A stretch of DNA of 48,236 bases from JBKGYG01 sp046546235 (GTDB taxonomy: Bacteria; Bacillota; Clostridia; Lachnospirales; DSM-24629), in NCBI GenBank assembly GCA_046546235.1, contig JBKGYG010000003.1, forward strand, positions 1-48,236, read 5' to 3'. The translations under genes were made by a program, and so were the position numbers. Positions 18,072 to 27,215 of the stretch are shown in pieces; the first letter of the stretch is position 1; each line of letters begins with the position of its first letter. The notes beneath the pieces are model-generated. The model was not told where the DNA came from and ran no database searches. It saw only the letters and a list, made by a program, of their open reading frames with translations.

Positions 18072-18461
18072 ATGAAAATACAAAAACAAAATTTCCCTTC
18101 CATTGAACAAGTATATGGAAACAATAACAAGAATAAACCAAACATTAAGCCAAAGGGTGTTAAAACATCTTTTGAAGATATTCTTCAAAATCAAATCAAT
18201 ACAAAAGAAGACATTAAATTTTCTAAGCATGCTAATGAAAGATTAGAATCACGAAATATTAATCTATCAAAAAATCAAATTGAACGTTTAGAAAATGGTG
18301 TTATGAAAGCTAAAGAAAAAGGTGTTAAGGAATCACTAATTTTAATGGATAACATTGCTTTTGTTATTAATGTGCCAAACCAAACTGTTATAACTGCGGT
18401 AGAACAACAAAATTCACAAAATCAAGTTTTTACAAATATTGATGGTGCTGTGATTTTATAG
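18072..18461 (+). CDS. Small flagellar operon protein (TIGR02530 type)
   Basis: This 129-residue protein belongs to the small family found between flgD and flgE in Firmicutes. The conserved core is FSKHANERLESRNINLS, then LENGVMKAKEKGVKESLILMD and FVINVPNQTVITAV, ending with FTNIDGAVIL. The N-terminal ~50 residues are Lys/Asn-rich. Its function is not established, and location suggests hook assembly. AAGGAGGG at 18058-18065 gives a strong start. Confidence 0.88.
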   Translation: MKIQKQNFPSIEQVYGNNNKNKPNIKPKGVKTSFEDILQNQINTKEDIKFSKHANERLESRNINLSKNQIERLENGVMKAKEKGVKESLILMDNIAFVINVPNQTVITAVEQQNSQNQVFTNIDGAVIL

Positions 18462-18481
18462 CTGGACCTTATGGAGGCTAA

Positions 18482-18510
18482 GATATCCCTGACTGACAGA
18501 AGGGATTATC
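18482..18510 (+). other. RNA hairpin just upstream of flgE
   Basis: GATATCCCT (18482-18490) pairs with AGGGAT-T-ATC (18501-18510), nine base pairs with one bulged T and a 10-nt loop. It lies 14 nt before the flgE ribosome site. No T-tract follows. A second hairpin follows flgE. Confidence 0.55.
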
Positions 18511-18538
18511 ACAGTAATTAAAAGGAGGTCAATGTCTT

Positions 18539-19840
18539 ATGATGAGATCAATGTACTCTGGTGTTTCAGGATTAAGAGTTCACCAGACAAAGATGGACGT
18601 TATTGGGAATAATATTTCAAATGTTAATACAGTTGGATATAAAGGGGGAAGGGTTACTTTTAATGAAGTTTTTTCGCAGACTTTGCAAGGAGCAAGTGGA
18701 GAAAGTGAAGCTTCAGGAAAAGGTGGTCAAAATCCAATGCAAGTAGGATTAGGTGCTAATATTGCTTCTATTGACACTTTAATGACAGAAGGGGCTGCAG
18801 AAAGAACGGATAACCCTTTAGATTTGAAAATTGAAGGTGAAGGATTTTTTGTTGTAGATGATGGAAGTGGGTTTAAATTTACAAGAGCGGGAGCTTTTAG
18901 GGTTGATGAATCAGGTAATTTGGTTAGTCCTGGAGGATTAAAAGTAATGGGCTGGGAACCAAATTCAACAACAGGTGAAATTGAAAGAGGTAGAGTAGAA
19001 GCCTTGGAAATACTTTCGCCTAATAATTTATATTCTGAACCTGAACAAACAACAGATTGTTATTTGGAAGGTAATATAGACCGTAATGATCCTCAGTTAG
19101 ACCCTGCTAATGGAGGAGTACCTTTTACTACTAGTTTTTATGATAGTTTAGGGTATAGGTATACTGCGGAAATGACTTTAACAAGTACAGCAGTTGATAC
19201 TGATTATTCAATTACAGTTGGTAGTATTAAGGATAGTGATGGTAATAACATAATGACTGGTAGTGATTCAGCTACAATTACTTTTGATCCAGCAACTGGT
19301 AAAATTGATGATTCAGGAACTACAGAAATAGAATTAACTGGTATGGGTGGTGTAACAGGCTTTTCTGAAATATCGGACCCTTTAAATTTAGACCTTAGTC
19401 AATTAACTTTATTTGCTGGCAAAACTTCAATTGAGTCTGTAAGAGGTGATTTAGAAGGAGTTGGAGCTGGTCGTGAATCAGGAACTATGTCTGGCTTTAG
19501 TATAGGTCCAGATGGGAAAATAGAAGGGCGATATACAAATGGAGAAAATAAATTATTAGGACAAGTTGTTGTAACTGAATTCAGAAATCCTGCTGGATTA
19601 GAAAAAGTCGGTAATAATCTCTTTCAAGCAACAACAAACTCAGGTGATTTTGATGGAATAGGTGAAGATCCTACAGCTTCTGGTGGAAGTTTAAATGCAG
19701 GTGTGTTAGAAATGTCTAATGTAGACTTATCTAGAGAGTTCACTGATATGATTACGACACAAAGAGGATTTCAATCTAATTCTAGAATTATAACTTCAAC
19801 TGATGAAATGCTTCAAGAACTTGTTAATCTTAAAAGATAA
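18539..19840 (+). CDS. flgE: Flagellar hook protein FlgE
   Basis: This 433-residue hook subunit opens with SMYSGVSGLRVHQTKMDVIG and the rod/hook motif IGNNISNVNTVGYK. FlgE-type middle domains follow (FTTSFYDSLGYRYTAEMTL), and the C-terminus includes GVLEMSNVDLSREFTDMITT and QRGFQSNSRIITSTDEMLQE. The strong ribosome site AAAGGAGGT (18521-18529) fits either of two adjacent ATGs at 18539 and 18542. It is flanked on both sides by RNA hairpins. It is intact. Confidence 0.95.
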   Translation: MMRSMYSGVSGLRVHQTKMDVIGNNISNVNTVGYKGGRVTFNEVFSQTLQGASGESEASGKGGQNPMQVGLGANIASIDTLMTEGAAERTDNPLDLKIEGEGFFVVDDGSGFKFTRAGAFRVDESGNLVSPGGLKVMGWEPNSTTGEIERGRVEALEILSPNNLYSEPEQTTDCYLEGNIDRNDPQLDPANGGVPFTTSFYDSLGYRYTAEMTLTSTAVDTDYSITVGSIKDSDGNNIMTGSDSATITFDPATGKIDDSGTTEIELTGMGGVTGFSEISDPLNLDLSQLTLFAGKTSIESVRGDLEGVGAGRESGTMSGFSIGPDGKIEGRYTNGENKLLGQVVVTEFRNPAGLEKVGNNLFQATTNSGDFDGIGEDPTASGGSLNAGVLEMSNVDLSREFTDMITTQRGFQSNSRIITSTDEMLQELVNLKR

Positions 19841-19847
19841 TTATAGT

Positions 19848-19865
19848 AAGGGGCATTTGCCCCTT
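19848..19865 (+). other. GC-rich hairpin between flgE and flbD
   Basis: AAGGGGC (19848-19854) and GCCCCTT (19859-19865) form a 7-bp stem with an ATTT loop, a few bases after the flgE stop. It is not followed by a T-run (the sequence continues GCTTTATAAAAC), so full termination is unlikely. It may protect the 3' end of a processed flgE mRNA or act as a weak attenuator. Confidence 0.6.
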
Positions 19866-19928
19866 GCTTTATAAAACAATTCATAAAGTTAAAGACTACA
19901 TCTTTTATTGAGTAAGTTGGTGATACAT

Positions 19929-20123
19929 ATGATAGAAGTAACGAAAATAAATAATATTAAAATAACAATAAATGCAGAATTAATTGAAACTATAGAAGAA
20001 ACACCTGATACAGTTATAACATTAACAACTGGAAAAAAAATCATAATAAAAGAAGAAAGAAAAAAAGTTGTTGAATTAGTTCTTTTATACAAAAGTAGTA
20101 TAGAAAGACAAAAGATAAGTTAG
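19929..20123 (+). CDS. flbD: FlbD/SwrD-family flagellar protein
   Basis: This 64-residue protein has the FlbD pattern: MIEVTKINN, INAELIETIEETPDTVITLT and TGKKIIIKEE. In Bacillus subtilis the homologue SwrD raises flagellar power by affecting stator function. GGTGAT at 19919-19924 fits the ATG at 19929; a TTG at 19908 would add seven unlikely residues. It lies directly before motA, 12 nt away, consistent with a stator-related role. Confidence 0.88.
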   Translation: MIEVTKINNIKITINAELIETIEETPDTVITLTTGKKIIIKEERKKVVELVLLYKSSIERQKIS

Positions 20124-20135
20124 TGAGGTGGGACA

Positions 20136-20936
20136 ATGGATATAGCTTCCTTGGTGGGATTAATTGCTGGTATATTTTTTATAATCTCTTCGATTTTATT
20201 AAAAGGTGAACTTGACGCTTTTATGGATTTGCCTTCTGTTATGATTACAATTGGTGGGACTTTTTCAGCTACATTAATATCTTATCCAATAAAAAAATTC
20301 TTAAATTCATTTAAAGCTATAGGACATATATTTAAAAGTACTGAGCTAAATGAAAGTGAAGTTATTAAAAAAATAATTGATTTATCTAATATAGCAAGAA
20401 AAGAAGGTTTATTAGCTCTTGAAGAAGCTGCTGAAGAGATAAATGATGATTTTCTTAAAAAAGGGATCTTATTAATTGTTGATGGAACTGATCCAGAGCT
20501 AGTTAGAAATATTCTAGAAACAGAAATGGCTTTTATTGAAAACAGACATAAAGATGTACGTGGATTCTGGGAGGATATAGGCTCGTTTAGTCCTGCTTGG
20601 GGAATGATTGGTACATTGATTGGTTTAATTAACATGTTAAAAACACTTGATGATCCTTCATCAATTGGGCCTAATATGTCAGTAGCGTTATTAACAACTT
20701 TATATGGTTCTCTTTTAGCTAACTTTTTTGCAATACCTGCAGCTAATAAATTAAAAGTGAGAAGTTTGGAAGAGGTTTTATTAAAAGAAGTGATGATAGA
20801 AGGATTATTATCAATACAAGCAGGTGAAAACCCACGTGTAATTGAAGAAAAATTAAAAGCTTTCTTAGCACCAACATTAAGAGAACGTTTGAATGATTCA
20901 GAAGAGGTTAATGAGGAAAAAGAAGGTGAAGCTTAA
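20136..20936 (+). CDS. motA: Flagellar stator protein MotA
   Basis: This 266-residue inner-membrane protein has four membrane segments: two near the N-terminus (~5-22, ~30-50) and two after the cytoplasmic loop (~150-170, ~180-200). The cytoplasmic loop (~70-140) carries the conserved charged region that contacts FliG. The conserved SPAWGMIGTLIGLI and PNMSVALLTTLYGS are present. MotA and MotB form the ion channel that drives rotation. The stop overlaps the motB start by one base (TAATG), so the two are coupled. Confidence 0.96.
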   Translation: MDIASLVGLIAGIFFIISSILLKGELDAFMDLPSVMITIGGTFSATLISYPIKKFLNSFKAIGHIFKSTELNESEVIKKIIDLSNIARKEGLLALEEAAEEINDDFLKKGILLIVDGTDPELVRNILETEMAFIENRHKDVRGFWEDIGSFSPAWGMIGTLIGLINMLKTLDDPSSIGPNMSVALLTTLYGSLLANFFAIPAANKLKVRSLEEVLLKEVMIEGLLSIQAGENPRVIEEKLKAFLAPTLRERLNDSEEVNEEKEGEA

Positions 20937-21706
20937 TGGCAAAGAAAAAACAACCAGATATCCCTCCAAAAGGTTCTCCAGCTTGGATGAATACATATGG
21001 TGATTTGGTAACACTATTACTTTGTTTTTTCGTTTTGCTTTTTTCAATGTCAAGTATTGATATTGAAAAGTTTAAAGCTATGATTAGTTCATTTGACGAA
21101 CATATTGATTTAATGCCTGGAGGAAGAAGTATAGAAGAAGGAGATTTAATATCTAATGGTATTAATCAACTTGAGGATTTAGAAATATATTTTCTTCAAA
21201 GAGATTATGAAGAGCAAAAAAACGATGAGGAAAATGAAGAAAGATTAGAGAAAGCAGAAGAAATAGCCAGTGATATAGGAGAATATCTTGAAAAAAACAA
21301 TATATCAGATAAAGTAGAAATTACTTATACAGCTCAATATATACAATTATCATTAAGCGGAGCTATTCTATTTGATAGTGGAGAAGCTGATTTATTGCAA
21401 GAAGCAGAAACCTTAATTGAAACAATAGGAGATATTTTGAAAAAATATAAAAACAACAAGATAGCTATAGAAGGGCATGCAGATAATGTTAAAATAAATA
21501 CAAAGGAATTTCCTAGTAATTGGTATTTATCATCAGCTCGTGCTATTGAAGTTGCAGATTATCTAATGGAGAATAAAAGCTTTGCTCCAGAAAATATTTC
21601 AGCTGTTGGTTTTGGAGAATATAGACCTATTGCTAGTAATGATACTGTAGAAGGTCGTGCAAAAAATCGACGTGTAGAGATAAAAGTAATAAATACCTTA
21701 GAATAA
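20936..21706 (+). CDS. motB: Flagellar stator protein MotB
   Basis: This 256-residue protein has one membrane segment (~24-43) with the ion-binding Asp at D23 in AWMNTYGDLVTLLLCFF. A linker with acidic coiled coil (~85-115) follows, then a C-terminal OmpA-like peptidoglycan-binding domain (~130-250) with IAIEGHADNV and YLSSARAIEVADYL. It anchors the stator to the cell wall. H+ or Na+ coupling cannot be decided from this sequence. Confidence 0.96.
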   Translation: MAKKKQPDIPPKGSPAWMNTYGDLVTLLLCFFVLLFSMSSIDIEKFKAMISSFDEHIDLMPGGRSIEEGDLISNGINQLEDLEIYFLQRDYEEQKNDEENEERLEKAEEIASDIGEYLEKNNISDKVEITYTAQYIQLSLSGAILFDSGEADLLQEAETLIETIGDILKKYKNNKIAIEGHADNVKINTKEFPSNWYLSSARAIEVADYLMENKSFAPENISAVGFGEYRPIASNDTVEGRAKNRRVEIKVINTLE

Positions 21707-21741
21707 TAAATAAGAAACCAATAATTTAAGGAGAGAATTAT

Positions 21742-22257
21742 ATGGAAAAAAACAAGTGGATATTACCAGTTGCTATTGCTTTGTTAGTTGTTAACATGAT
21801 ATTAACCACTATTATAATTATTGTAGGGTTACCGCCAATTGCCAAAATTAATAAAGTTGTTACAGCAATGGAAACTGTATTAGATTTAGAGTATGATAAT
21901 GAAGATATTAATGAAGATATTCCAATTGATGAATTAAACACTGTTTCGCTAGAAGATACAATATCGGTTAATTTACGTTCAGCTTCATCAGATAAAATTA
22001 GAGTTTTAAGATTTTCTTATGGTGTTACTATTAATAAAAATGCTAAAGATGCAAAAAAAATAGCTGATTTAATAATAGAAAAGGAATCAATTTTAAATGA
22101 TAGCATACTAGGATTAGTAGCTACAAAATCTTTTGAAGATATTACTAAAACTAACGGAAATAAAGAATTATCTGAGGAGATAGCTGAATTATTACGTGAT
22201 ATATTAGATACTAATGCAATTGTTGGTGTGTTTTTTACTAGTTTTTTATATAATTAG
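21742..22257 (+). CDS. fliL: Flagellar basal body-associated protein FliL
   Basis: This 171-residue protein has an N-terminal membrane segment (~6-29) and a stomatin-like periplasmic domain. The domain includes VLRFSYGVTINKNAKDA and ends in VGVFFTSFLYN, near the typical FliL C-terminus. FliL rings surround and stabilise stator units. AAGGAGAG at 21729-21736 fits the ATG. It sits between motB and fliM, the standard place. Confidence 0.9.
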   Translation: MEKNKWILPVAIALLVVNMILTTIIIIVGLPPIAKINKVVTAMETVLDLEYDNEDINEDIPIDELNTVSLEDTISVNLRSASSDKIRVLRFSYGVTINKNAKDAKKIADLIIEKESILNDSILGLVATKSFEDITKTNGNKELSEEIAELLRDILDTNAIVGVFFTSFLYN

Positions 22258-22319
22258 ATGATGGCTATTTTTTTAAACGTATCTAATATTAAAAAGAAAT
22301 TAATGGGAGGTGAAGAATA

Positions 22320-23303
22320 ATGGGCGACATATTATCTCAGAACGAAATTGATGATTTGTTACAAGCCTTAAGCACAGGGGAGCTTGATGTTGAAGAATAT
22401 AAACAAGCTTCTTCAGAAAAACAAATTAAAGAATATGATTTTGCTAGACCTTCTAAGTTTTCAAAAGAACATTTAAGAACACTTGAGATTATTTTTGAGC
22501 ATTATTCAAGATTATTATCAACAACTTTACCAGGATATCTTCGGTCCTCTGTTCAAGTTGAAGTAATTAATTCAGAAGCAGTAAGCTATTTAGAGTTTTC
22601 TAATGCTCTTGCTAGTCCAGTTTTATTAGGTCTCGTTAATTTTTCACCTCTAAAAGGTAGTATTGTTATAGATTTTTCTGTGAATGTTGGATATGCAATA
22701 ATCGATCGACTGCTTGGCGGGAAAGGAAAACCTTTAGAAAAAGAAAGAGATTTTTCTGAAATAGAAAGAACATTACTAGAAAAAATATTTGCTGTATGTA
22801 TAAATGAGTTAAGAGAGCCTTGGCGTAATGTTATAGAGCTTGAACCTCATTTAGAAAAGCTTGAAACTAATTCGCAATTTGCTCAAATTATTTCCCCAAA
22901 TGAAATGATTGCTCTAGTAACTTTAAATATTAGAATTGGTAAAACTGAAGGATTAATGAATATTTGCTTACCTTATATTTGTATTGAACCTATTATGGAT
23001 AAGTTAAATACAAAATATTGGTTTTCAACCATGCAACAAAAAAATGATGAAGATTATAAGGATGTAATTGAGAGTATTATTACAAAGGCACAAATACCTT
23101 TAAAAGTTATACTTGGAAACAGTTTAATTTCAGTAAATGACTTTGTTAATTTACAAAAAGGTGATATAATAAAGCTAGATACAAAAATCGACAATGAACT
23201 AGAAGTTTTTGTAGGGAATATTAAAAAATTCACAGCAAAACCAGGTATGTATAAAGATATAAATGCTGTTAAGGTTACATCTATTATAAGGGAGGAGGAT
23301 TAA
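22320..23303 (+). CDS. fliM: Flagellar motor switch protein FliM
   Basis: This 327-residue C-ring protein carries the N-terminal CheY-P-binding peptide LSQNEIDDLLQALSTG (residues ~5-20). The CheC-like middle domain follows (RTLEIIFEHYSRLLSTTLPG, LLGGKGKP, ERTLLEKIF). The C-terminal SpoA/FliN-like domain lies at ~245-325 (LKVILGNSLISVNDFVNLQKGD). Binding of CheY-P changes motor rotation. GGGAGGTGAAG before the ATG is strong. Confidence 0.97.
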   Translation: MGDILSQNEIDDLLQALSTGELDVEEYKQASSEKQIKEYDFARPSKFSKEHLRTLEIIFEHYSRLLSTTLPGYLRSSVQVEVINSEAVSYLEFSNALASPVLLGLVNFSPLKGSIVIDFSVNVGYAIIDRLLGGKGKPLEKERDFSEIERTLLEKIFAVCINELREPWRNVIELEPHLEKLETNSQFAQIISPNEMIALVTLNIRIGKTEGLMNICLPYICIEPIMDKLNTKYWFSTMQQKNDEDYKDVIESIITKAQIPLKVILGNSLISVNDFVNLQKGDIIKLDTKIDNELEVFVGNIKKFTAKPGMYKDINAVKVTSIIREED

Positions 23304-23307
23304 TAGT

Positions 23308-24468
23308 ATGGATGGAATGTTATCACAGGAAGAAATAAATGCGTTATTAAGTGGTATGGATTCAAACTCAGATACTAATGAAGAAACAGAAACTAAAACC
23401 GAAGATGAACTTTTAACTAATACAGAAAAAGATATTATTGGTGAGATTTCTAATATAAGTATGGGAACAGCGGCAACAACACTTTTTTCATTAGTAAATC
23501 AAAAAGTAACTATTACAACTCCTAAAGTTAGTTATTGTAATTGGAAAGACTTAGTCAATGAATATGATAAACCATTTGTTTTTATACAAATATTTTACAA
23601 AGAAGGATTAGATGGAAATAATATCCTAATGATTAAAGAAAATGATTCAAAAATAATTACTGATTTAATGATGGGTGGAGATGGTACCAATACTGAAGGA
23701 GAATTTTCTGATTTACACTTAAGTGCAATCAGTGAAGCTATGAATCAAATGATAGGCTCAGCAGCTACTTCTATGTCCTCAATGCTAGATAAAAAAATAG
23801 ATATAAATCCACCAGTTTCTAATTTGGTTGACTTGAATGACGAATTTGATGCAAAAGAAATTGCTACCTTTTTAAAAGATTCATTTATAAAAGTCTCATT
23901 TAAAATGAAAATTGGTGATCTAGTAGATAGTGAAATTATGCAATTATATCCTATTGAATTTGCTAAAAAAATTACTGATATATTTATTGAAGCTAAAGAA
24001 AATGAAAATAAAGAAAAACAAAATCCTTCAAATCAAGAACAACCTGAAAACACTAAAATTAAAACACCCCCACCACAAATAGAGAAAAATGTTCAACAAA
24101 CAGCAGGTCAACAAATACATAATCCTAATTTGAATCAATCGAATGCAAATAATCAACAGCCTTATAGAGATATAAATGTACAACCTGCGCAGTTTCAAAA
24201 CTTTGATATGTCTCAAGTAATGCAACAAAAAGAAAATATAGATTTAATTATGGATGTACCCCTCCAAGTGACAGTTGAGTTGGGTAAAACTCACAAATCT
24301 ATAAAAGAAATATTGGAGTTTTCTCCAGGAACTATATTAGAGCTTGATAAATTAGCAGGGGAACCTATTGATGTGCTAGTTAATGGTAAATTAGTTGCTA
24401 AAGGGGAAGTAGTAGTTATAGATGAGAATTTTGGAATACGAATTACAGACATTATAAAATATAAATAA
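23308..24468 (+). CDS. fliY: Flagellar motor switch phosphatase FliY (FliN-type)
   Basis: This 386-residue protein has an N-terminal CheY-binding peptide (MLSQEEINALLSGMD) and a CheC-type phosphatase domain at ~35-225. Both active-site motifs are kept: EISNISMG and EAMNQMIG. A Gln/Asn/Pro-rich linker (~230-305) leads to a C-terminal SpoA/FliN domain (~310-385, with VTVELGKTHKSIKEILEFSP). FliY replaces FliN in Firmicutes and removes phosphate from CheY at the motor. The gene follows fliM by 4 nt. Confidence 0.96.
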   Translation: MDGMLSQEEINALLSGMDSNSDTNEETETKTEDELLTNTEKDIIGEISNISMGTAATTLFSLVNQKVTITTPKVSYCNWKDLVNEYDKPFVFIQIFYKEGLDGNNILMIKENDSKIITDLMMGGDGTNTEGEFSDLHLSAISEAMNQMIGSAATSMSSMLDKKIDINPPVSNLVDLNDEFDAKEIATFLKDSFIKVSFKMKIGDLVDSEIMQLYPIEFAKKITDIFIEAKENENKEKQNPSNQEQPENTKIKTPPPQIEKNVQQTAGQQIHNPNLNQSNANNQQPYRDINVQPAQFQNFDMSQVMQQKENIDLIMDVPLQVTVELGKTHKSIKEILEFSPGTILELDKLAGEPIDVLVNGKLVAKGEVVVIDENFGIRITDIIKYK

Positions 24469-24492
24469 TTAACACTAAAGGAGAGAGTAAAT

Positions 24493-24858
24493 ATGCCAGG
24501 AAAAAGTATTCTAATTGTTGATGATGCAGCTTTTATGAGAATGATGATTAAAGACATATTAAGTAAAAATGGGTATGAAGTTGTTGGTGAAGCTGAAAAT
24601 GGAGTCAAAGCAGTTGACAAATATGCAGAATTAAAACCAGACTTAGTAATTATGGACATTACAATGCCAGAAATGGACGGTATACAAGCTGTTAAAAAAA
24701 TTAAATCCGAAGATAATGATGCGAAGATAATAATGTGCTCTGCAATGGGACAACAAGCTATGGTAATTGAATCCATTCAATCAGGTGCAAAAGACTTTAT
24801 TGTTAAACCATTTCAAGCTGAAAGAGTCTTAGAAGCAGTTGGAAAAGCTATTAGTTAA
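24493..24858 (+). CDS. cheY: Chemotaxis response regulator CheY
   Basis: This single receiver domain of 121 residues has acidic pocket D10/D11, phosphorylation site D55 (VIMDITMPEMDG), Ser/Thr-type switch in IIMCSAMGQQ, and the conserved Lys in DFIVKPFQ. CheY-P carries the signal from CheA to FliM and FliY. AAGGAGAG at 24478-24485 fits the ATG. Its place within the motor genes, before fliO, is the usual Firmicute arrangement. Confidence 0.96.
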   Translation: MPGKSILIVDDAAFMRMMIKDILSKNGYEVVGEAENGVKAVDKYAELKPDLVIMDITMPEMDGIQAVKKIKSEDNDAKIIMCSAMGQQAMVIESIQSGAKDFIVKPFQAERVLEAVGKAIS

Positions 24859-24868
24859 GAGGTAATTT

Positions 24869-25234
24869 ATGGGAAATATAATATTAGTGAATTTTATGGA
24901 TTTTTTTCAATTAATTGGTATGCTAATTTTATTTTTTATTATTTTATTTGGAGCTTATTTTACAACTAAATGGATAAGTAGATTACAGTTTCAACAAAAC
25001 AAAGGGAAAAACATGCAAGTTATTGAAGTATTAAGACTTACTCCTAACAAAATGCTTCAAATTGTAAAGATAAATAACCGCTTTTTTGTTATAAGCATAT
25101 CAAAAGAACATATTAACCTAATTACAGAATTAAACAAAGAAGAAGTTAAAGATAATAGAAATATTCAGGACTCGGATAAGATAAGCTTTAAAGAACAGTT
25201 AAATCAGATTTTAAACAGGGGAAAAAAGGAATAG
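24869..25234 (+). CDS. fliO: Flagellar biosynthetic protein FliO (FliZ)
   Basis: This 121-residue protein has an N-terminal membrane helix (~12-33) and a basic cytoplasmic domain with NMQVIEVLRLTPNKMLQIVK and NRFFVISISKEHINLI, the FliO/FliZ pattern. FliO is a dedicated chaperone for assembly of the FliP ring. It precedes fliP, as expected. There is no obvious signal peptide cleavage site. AGAGGTAA (24858-24865) precedes the ATG. Confidence 0.85.
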   Translation: MGNIILVNFMDFFQLIGMLILFFIILFGAYFTTKWISRLQFQQNKGKNMQVIEVLRLTPNKMLQIVKINNRFFVISISKEHINLITELNKEEVKDNRNIQDSDKISFKEQLNQILNRGKKE

Positions 25235-25248
25235 GTTGGAGTAGGTAG

Positions 25249-26046
25249 ATGATGACACATAAGCGAAGAGTGAAATTTTCTGTATTAAAAGGTAAAATAT
25301 ATGTTTTATTAGGAATGGGACTCTTTTGGTGGCTAAATTTTAAACAAGTTATTTTTGCAAATGAAGGGGATACGCCTCCTACTATAGATATAAATGTAAA
25401 TCCTGGATCAAATGGTGAAGAAGTTGTTAACAATTTGCAAATGTTATTTATATTAACTATTATTGCGTTGGCTCCATCTATTCTTATAATGATGACATCT
25501 TTTACACGTATTATAGTTGTTTTGCATTTTGTTAGATCAGCGTTGTCTACACAACAAACACCACCTAATCAAGTATTAGTTGGATTAGCACTTTTTTTAA
25601 CTTTATTTATAATGTCACCAGTAATAAATAATGTAAATGAGCAGGCATTACAGCCATATTCTAATGGGGAGATTGGGCAAGAAGAAGCTATTGACAAAGG
25701 GCTAGAACCTATTAGAGAGTTTATGTTTAAGCAAGTTAATGATAAAGATTTATCTTTATTTATAAAAATAGGAGAAATTGGGGAAGTAAACTCAATTGAA
25801 GATATCCCTACTAGAGTTTTGATTCCAGCTTTTATAATTAGTGAATTAAGAGCTGCATTTATTATAGGATTTTTAATATATATTCCTTTTATTGTAATTG
25901 ATATGGTTATTGCTTCAACTCTTATGTCTATGGGAATGATGATGCTTCCACCTGTTATGATATCTTTACCCTTTAAAATATTATTATTTATTTTAGCAGA
26001 TGGTTGGAATTTGGTTGTCGGGGAACTTGTAAACAGTTTTTACTGA
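25249..26046 (+). CDS. fliP: Flagellar export gate protein FliP
   Basis: This 265-residue protein carries an N-terminal signal sequence (~18-38, cleavage probably after VIFA), as FliP normally does. Four membrane segments of the export gate follow, with APSILIMMTSFTRIIVVLHF, RSALSTQQTPPNQVLVGL and the C-terminal MMMLPPVMISLPFKI. FliP forms the core pentamer of the FliPQR channel. Two adjacent ATGs at 25249 and 25252 are possible starts. Confidence 0.97.
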   Translation: MMTHKRRVKFSVLKGKIYVLLGMGLFWWLNFKQVIFANEGDTPPTIDINVNPGSNGEEVVNNLQMLFILTIIALAPSILIMMTSFTRIIVVLHFVRSALSTQQTPPNQVLVGLALFLTLFIMSPVINNVNEQALQPYSNGEIGQEEAIDKGLEPIREFMFKQVNDKDLSLFIKIGEIGEVNSIEDIPTRVLIPAFIISELRAAFIIGFLIYIPFIVIDMVIASTLMSMGMMMLPPVMISLPFKILLFILADGWNLVVGELVNSFY

Positions 26047-26131
26047 CCTAGTATTAAATACTGAATATAATTAAAACAATTCAAATATTTAATATCTAAA
26101 CATTAGACTAAGGGAAAGGAATGCAAGTTAT

Positions 26132-26404
26132 ATGAATGAAGATATGGTTGTTGATTTAGCAAAAGAGGCTTTAATGTTAATAATAACATTAGCTTCGCCA
26201 TTATTATTAATAGCTTTAATAGTAGGGTTAATTATGAGTATATTTCAGACTGTTACATCTATTCAAGAACCAACATTAGCTTTTATTCCAAAAATTTTAG
26301 CTGTATTTATTGGAGTGATAATATTAGGGCCTTGGATATTATCAAAACTTGTTGCATTTATTGATAAAACTTATTCTAATTTTAGCAACTATATTATAGG
26401 ATGA
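26132..26404 (+). CDS. fliQ: Flagellar export gate protein FliQ
   Basis: This 90-residue protein has two membrane helices (~15-37 and ~50-72) joined by the conserved SIFQTVTSIQEPTLAFIPK. It packs around FliP and FliR in the export gate. An 85-nt gap separates it from fliP, unusually long for this part of the operon. It overlaps fliR by four bases (ATGA). Confidence 0.96.
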   Translation: MNEDMVVDLAKEALMLIITLASPLLLIALIVGLIMSIFQTVTSIQEPTLAFIPKILAVFIGVIILGPWILSKLVAFIDKTYSNFSNYIIG

Positions 26405-27192
26405 TAAGTATGGAAGCAATTATTAACCCTTATAGTCAACTGGATGTTTTTTTACTAATCTTTATCAGAATGGTTAGTTTTATCTCTGTTGCTCCATTAT
26501 TTGGAATAAAAAATGTACCAGTTTTTGCTAAGATAGGATTAGCCTTTTTTTTAGCTTTAATTATGTTTAATATTACCCCTATAGAGGGATTAGTTAATAA
26601 TAATACTATATTTGATTATACATATTTAATTATTAAGGAAATTTTTGTTGGATGGGTAATAGGCTTTGGGGCTTATTTAACCTTTACTATAATTACTTTA
26701 GCAGGACAATTAATTGATTATCAAATTGGATTTACAATGGTAAATGTACTGGATCCTCTTAGTCAAATACAATTGTCGATTACAGGGAATTTATATTATT
26801 ATTTGTTATTATTAATTATGCTTTCAACTAATATGCATTTTTTTCTTATAGATGGATTAATTCAATCTTTTACTCTTGTTCCTATAGGTAAAGTTGTTGC
26901 TAATGTATCACTATATCATACAATAACAGATTTTTTTGCTGAGTATTTTATAATTGCTTTTAAAATAAGCACCCCTATTTTTGCAGGGATTTTAATTGTT
27001 AATGTTATACTTGGTATCTTAGCAAGAACTGTTCCACAAATGAATATGTTTATTATTGGTTTGCCTTTAAAAGTATATGTAGGACTAATGATTTTGTTTA
27101 TTACTATTAGACTTATGCCTTCTATTGCAGATTTTATTTTTAATAAGATGCTTGATTTAATAGATGAACTTTTAACTGGATTAAAACCATAA
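26401..27192 (+). CDS. fliR: Flagellar export gate protein FliR
   Basis: This 263-residue polytopic membrane protein has six or so hydrophobic segments, with the FliR signatures FLLIFIRMVSFISVAPLFG and KIGLAFFLALIM. Also present are QIGFTMVNVLDPLSQIQ and the C-terminal ILARTVPQMNMFIIGLPLK. FliR completes the helical FliPQR gate. Translation is coupled to fliQ; an alternative ATG three codons in is possible. Confidence 0.96.
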   Translation: MISMEAIINPYSQLDVFLLIFIRMVSFISVAPLFGIKNVPVFAKIGLAFFLALIMFNITPIEGLVNNNTIFDYTYLIIKEIFVGWVIGFGAYLTFTIITLAGQLIDYQIGFTMVNVLDPLSQIQLSITGNLYYYLLLLIMLSTNMHFFLIDGLIQSFTLVPIGKVVANVSLYHTITDFFAEYFIIAFKISTPIFAGILIVNVILGILARTVPQMNMFIIGLPLKVYVGLMILFITIRLMPSIADFIFNKMLDLIDELLTGLKP

Positions 27193-27215
27193 CCATAGAT
27201 AGTGAGGTAATAATT

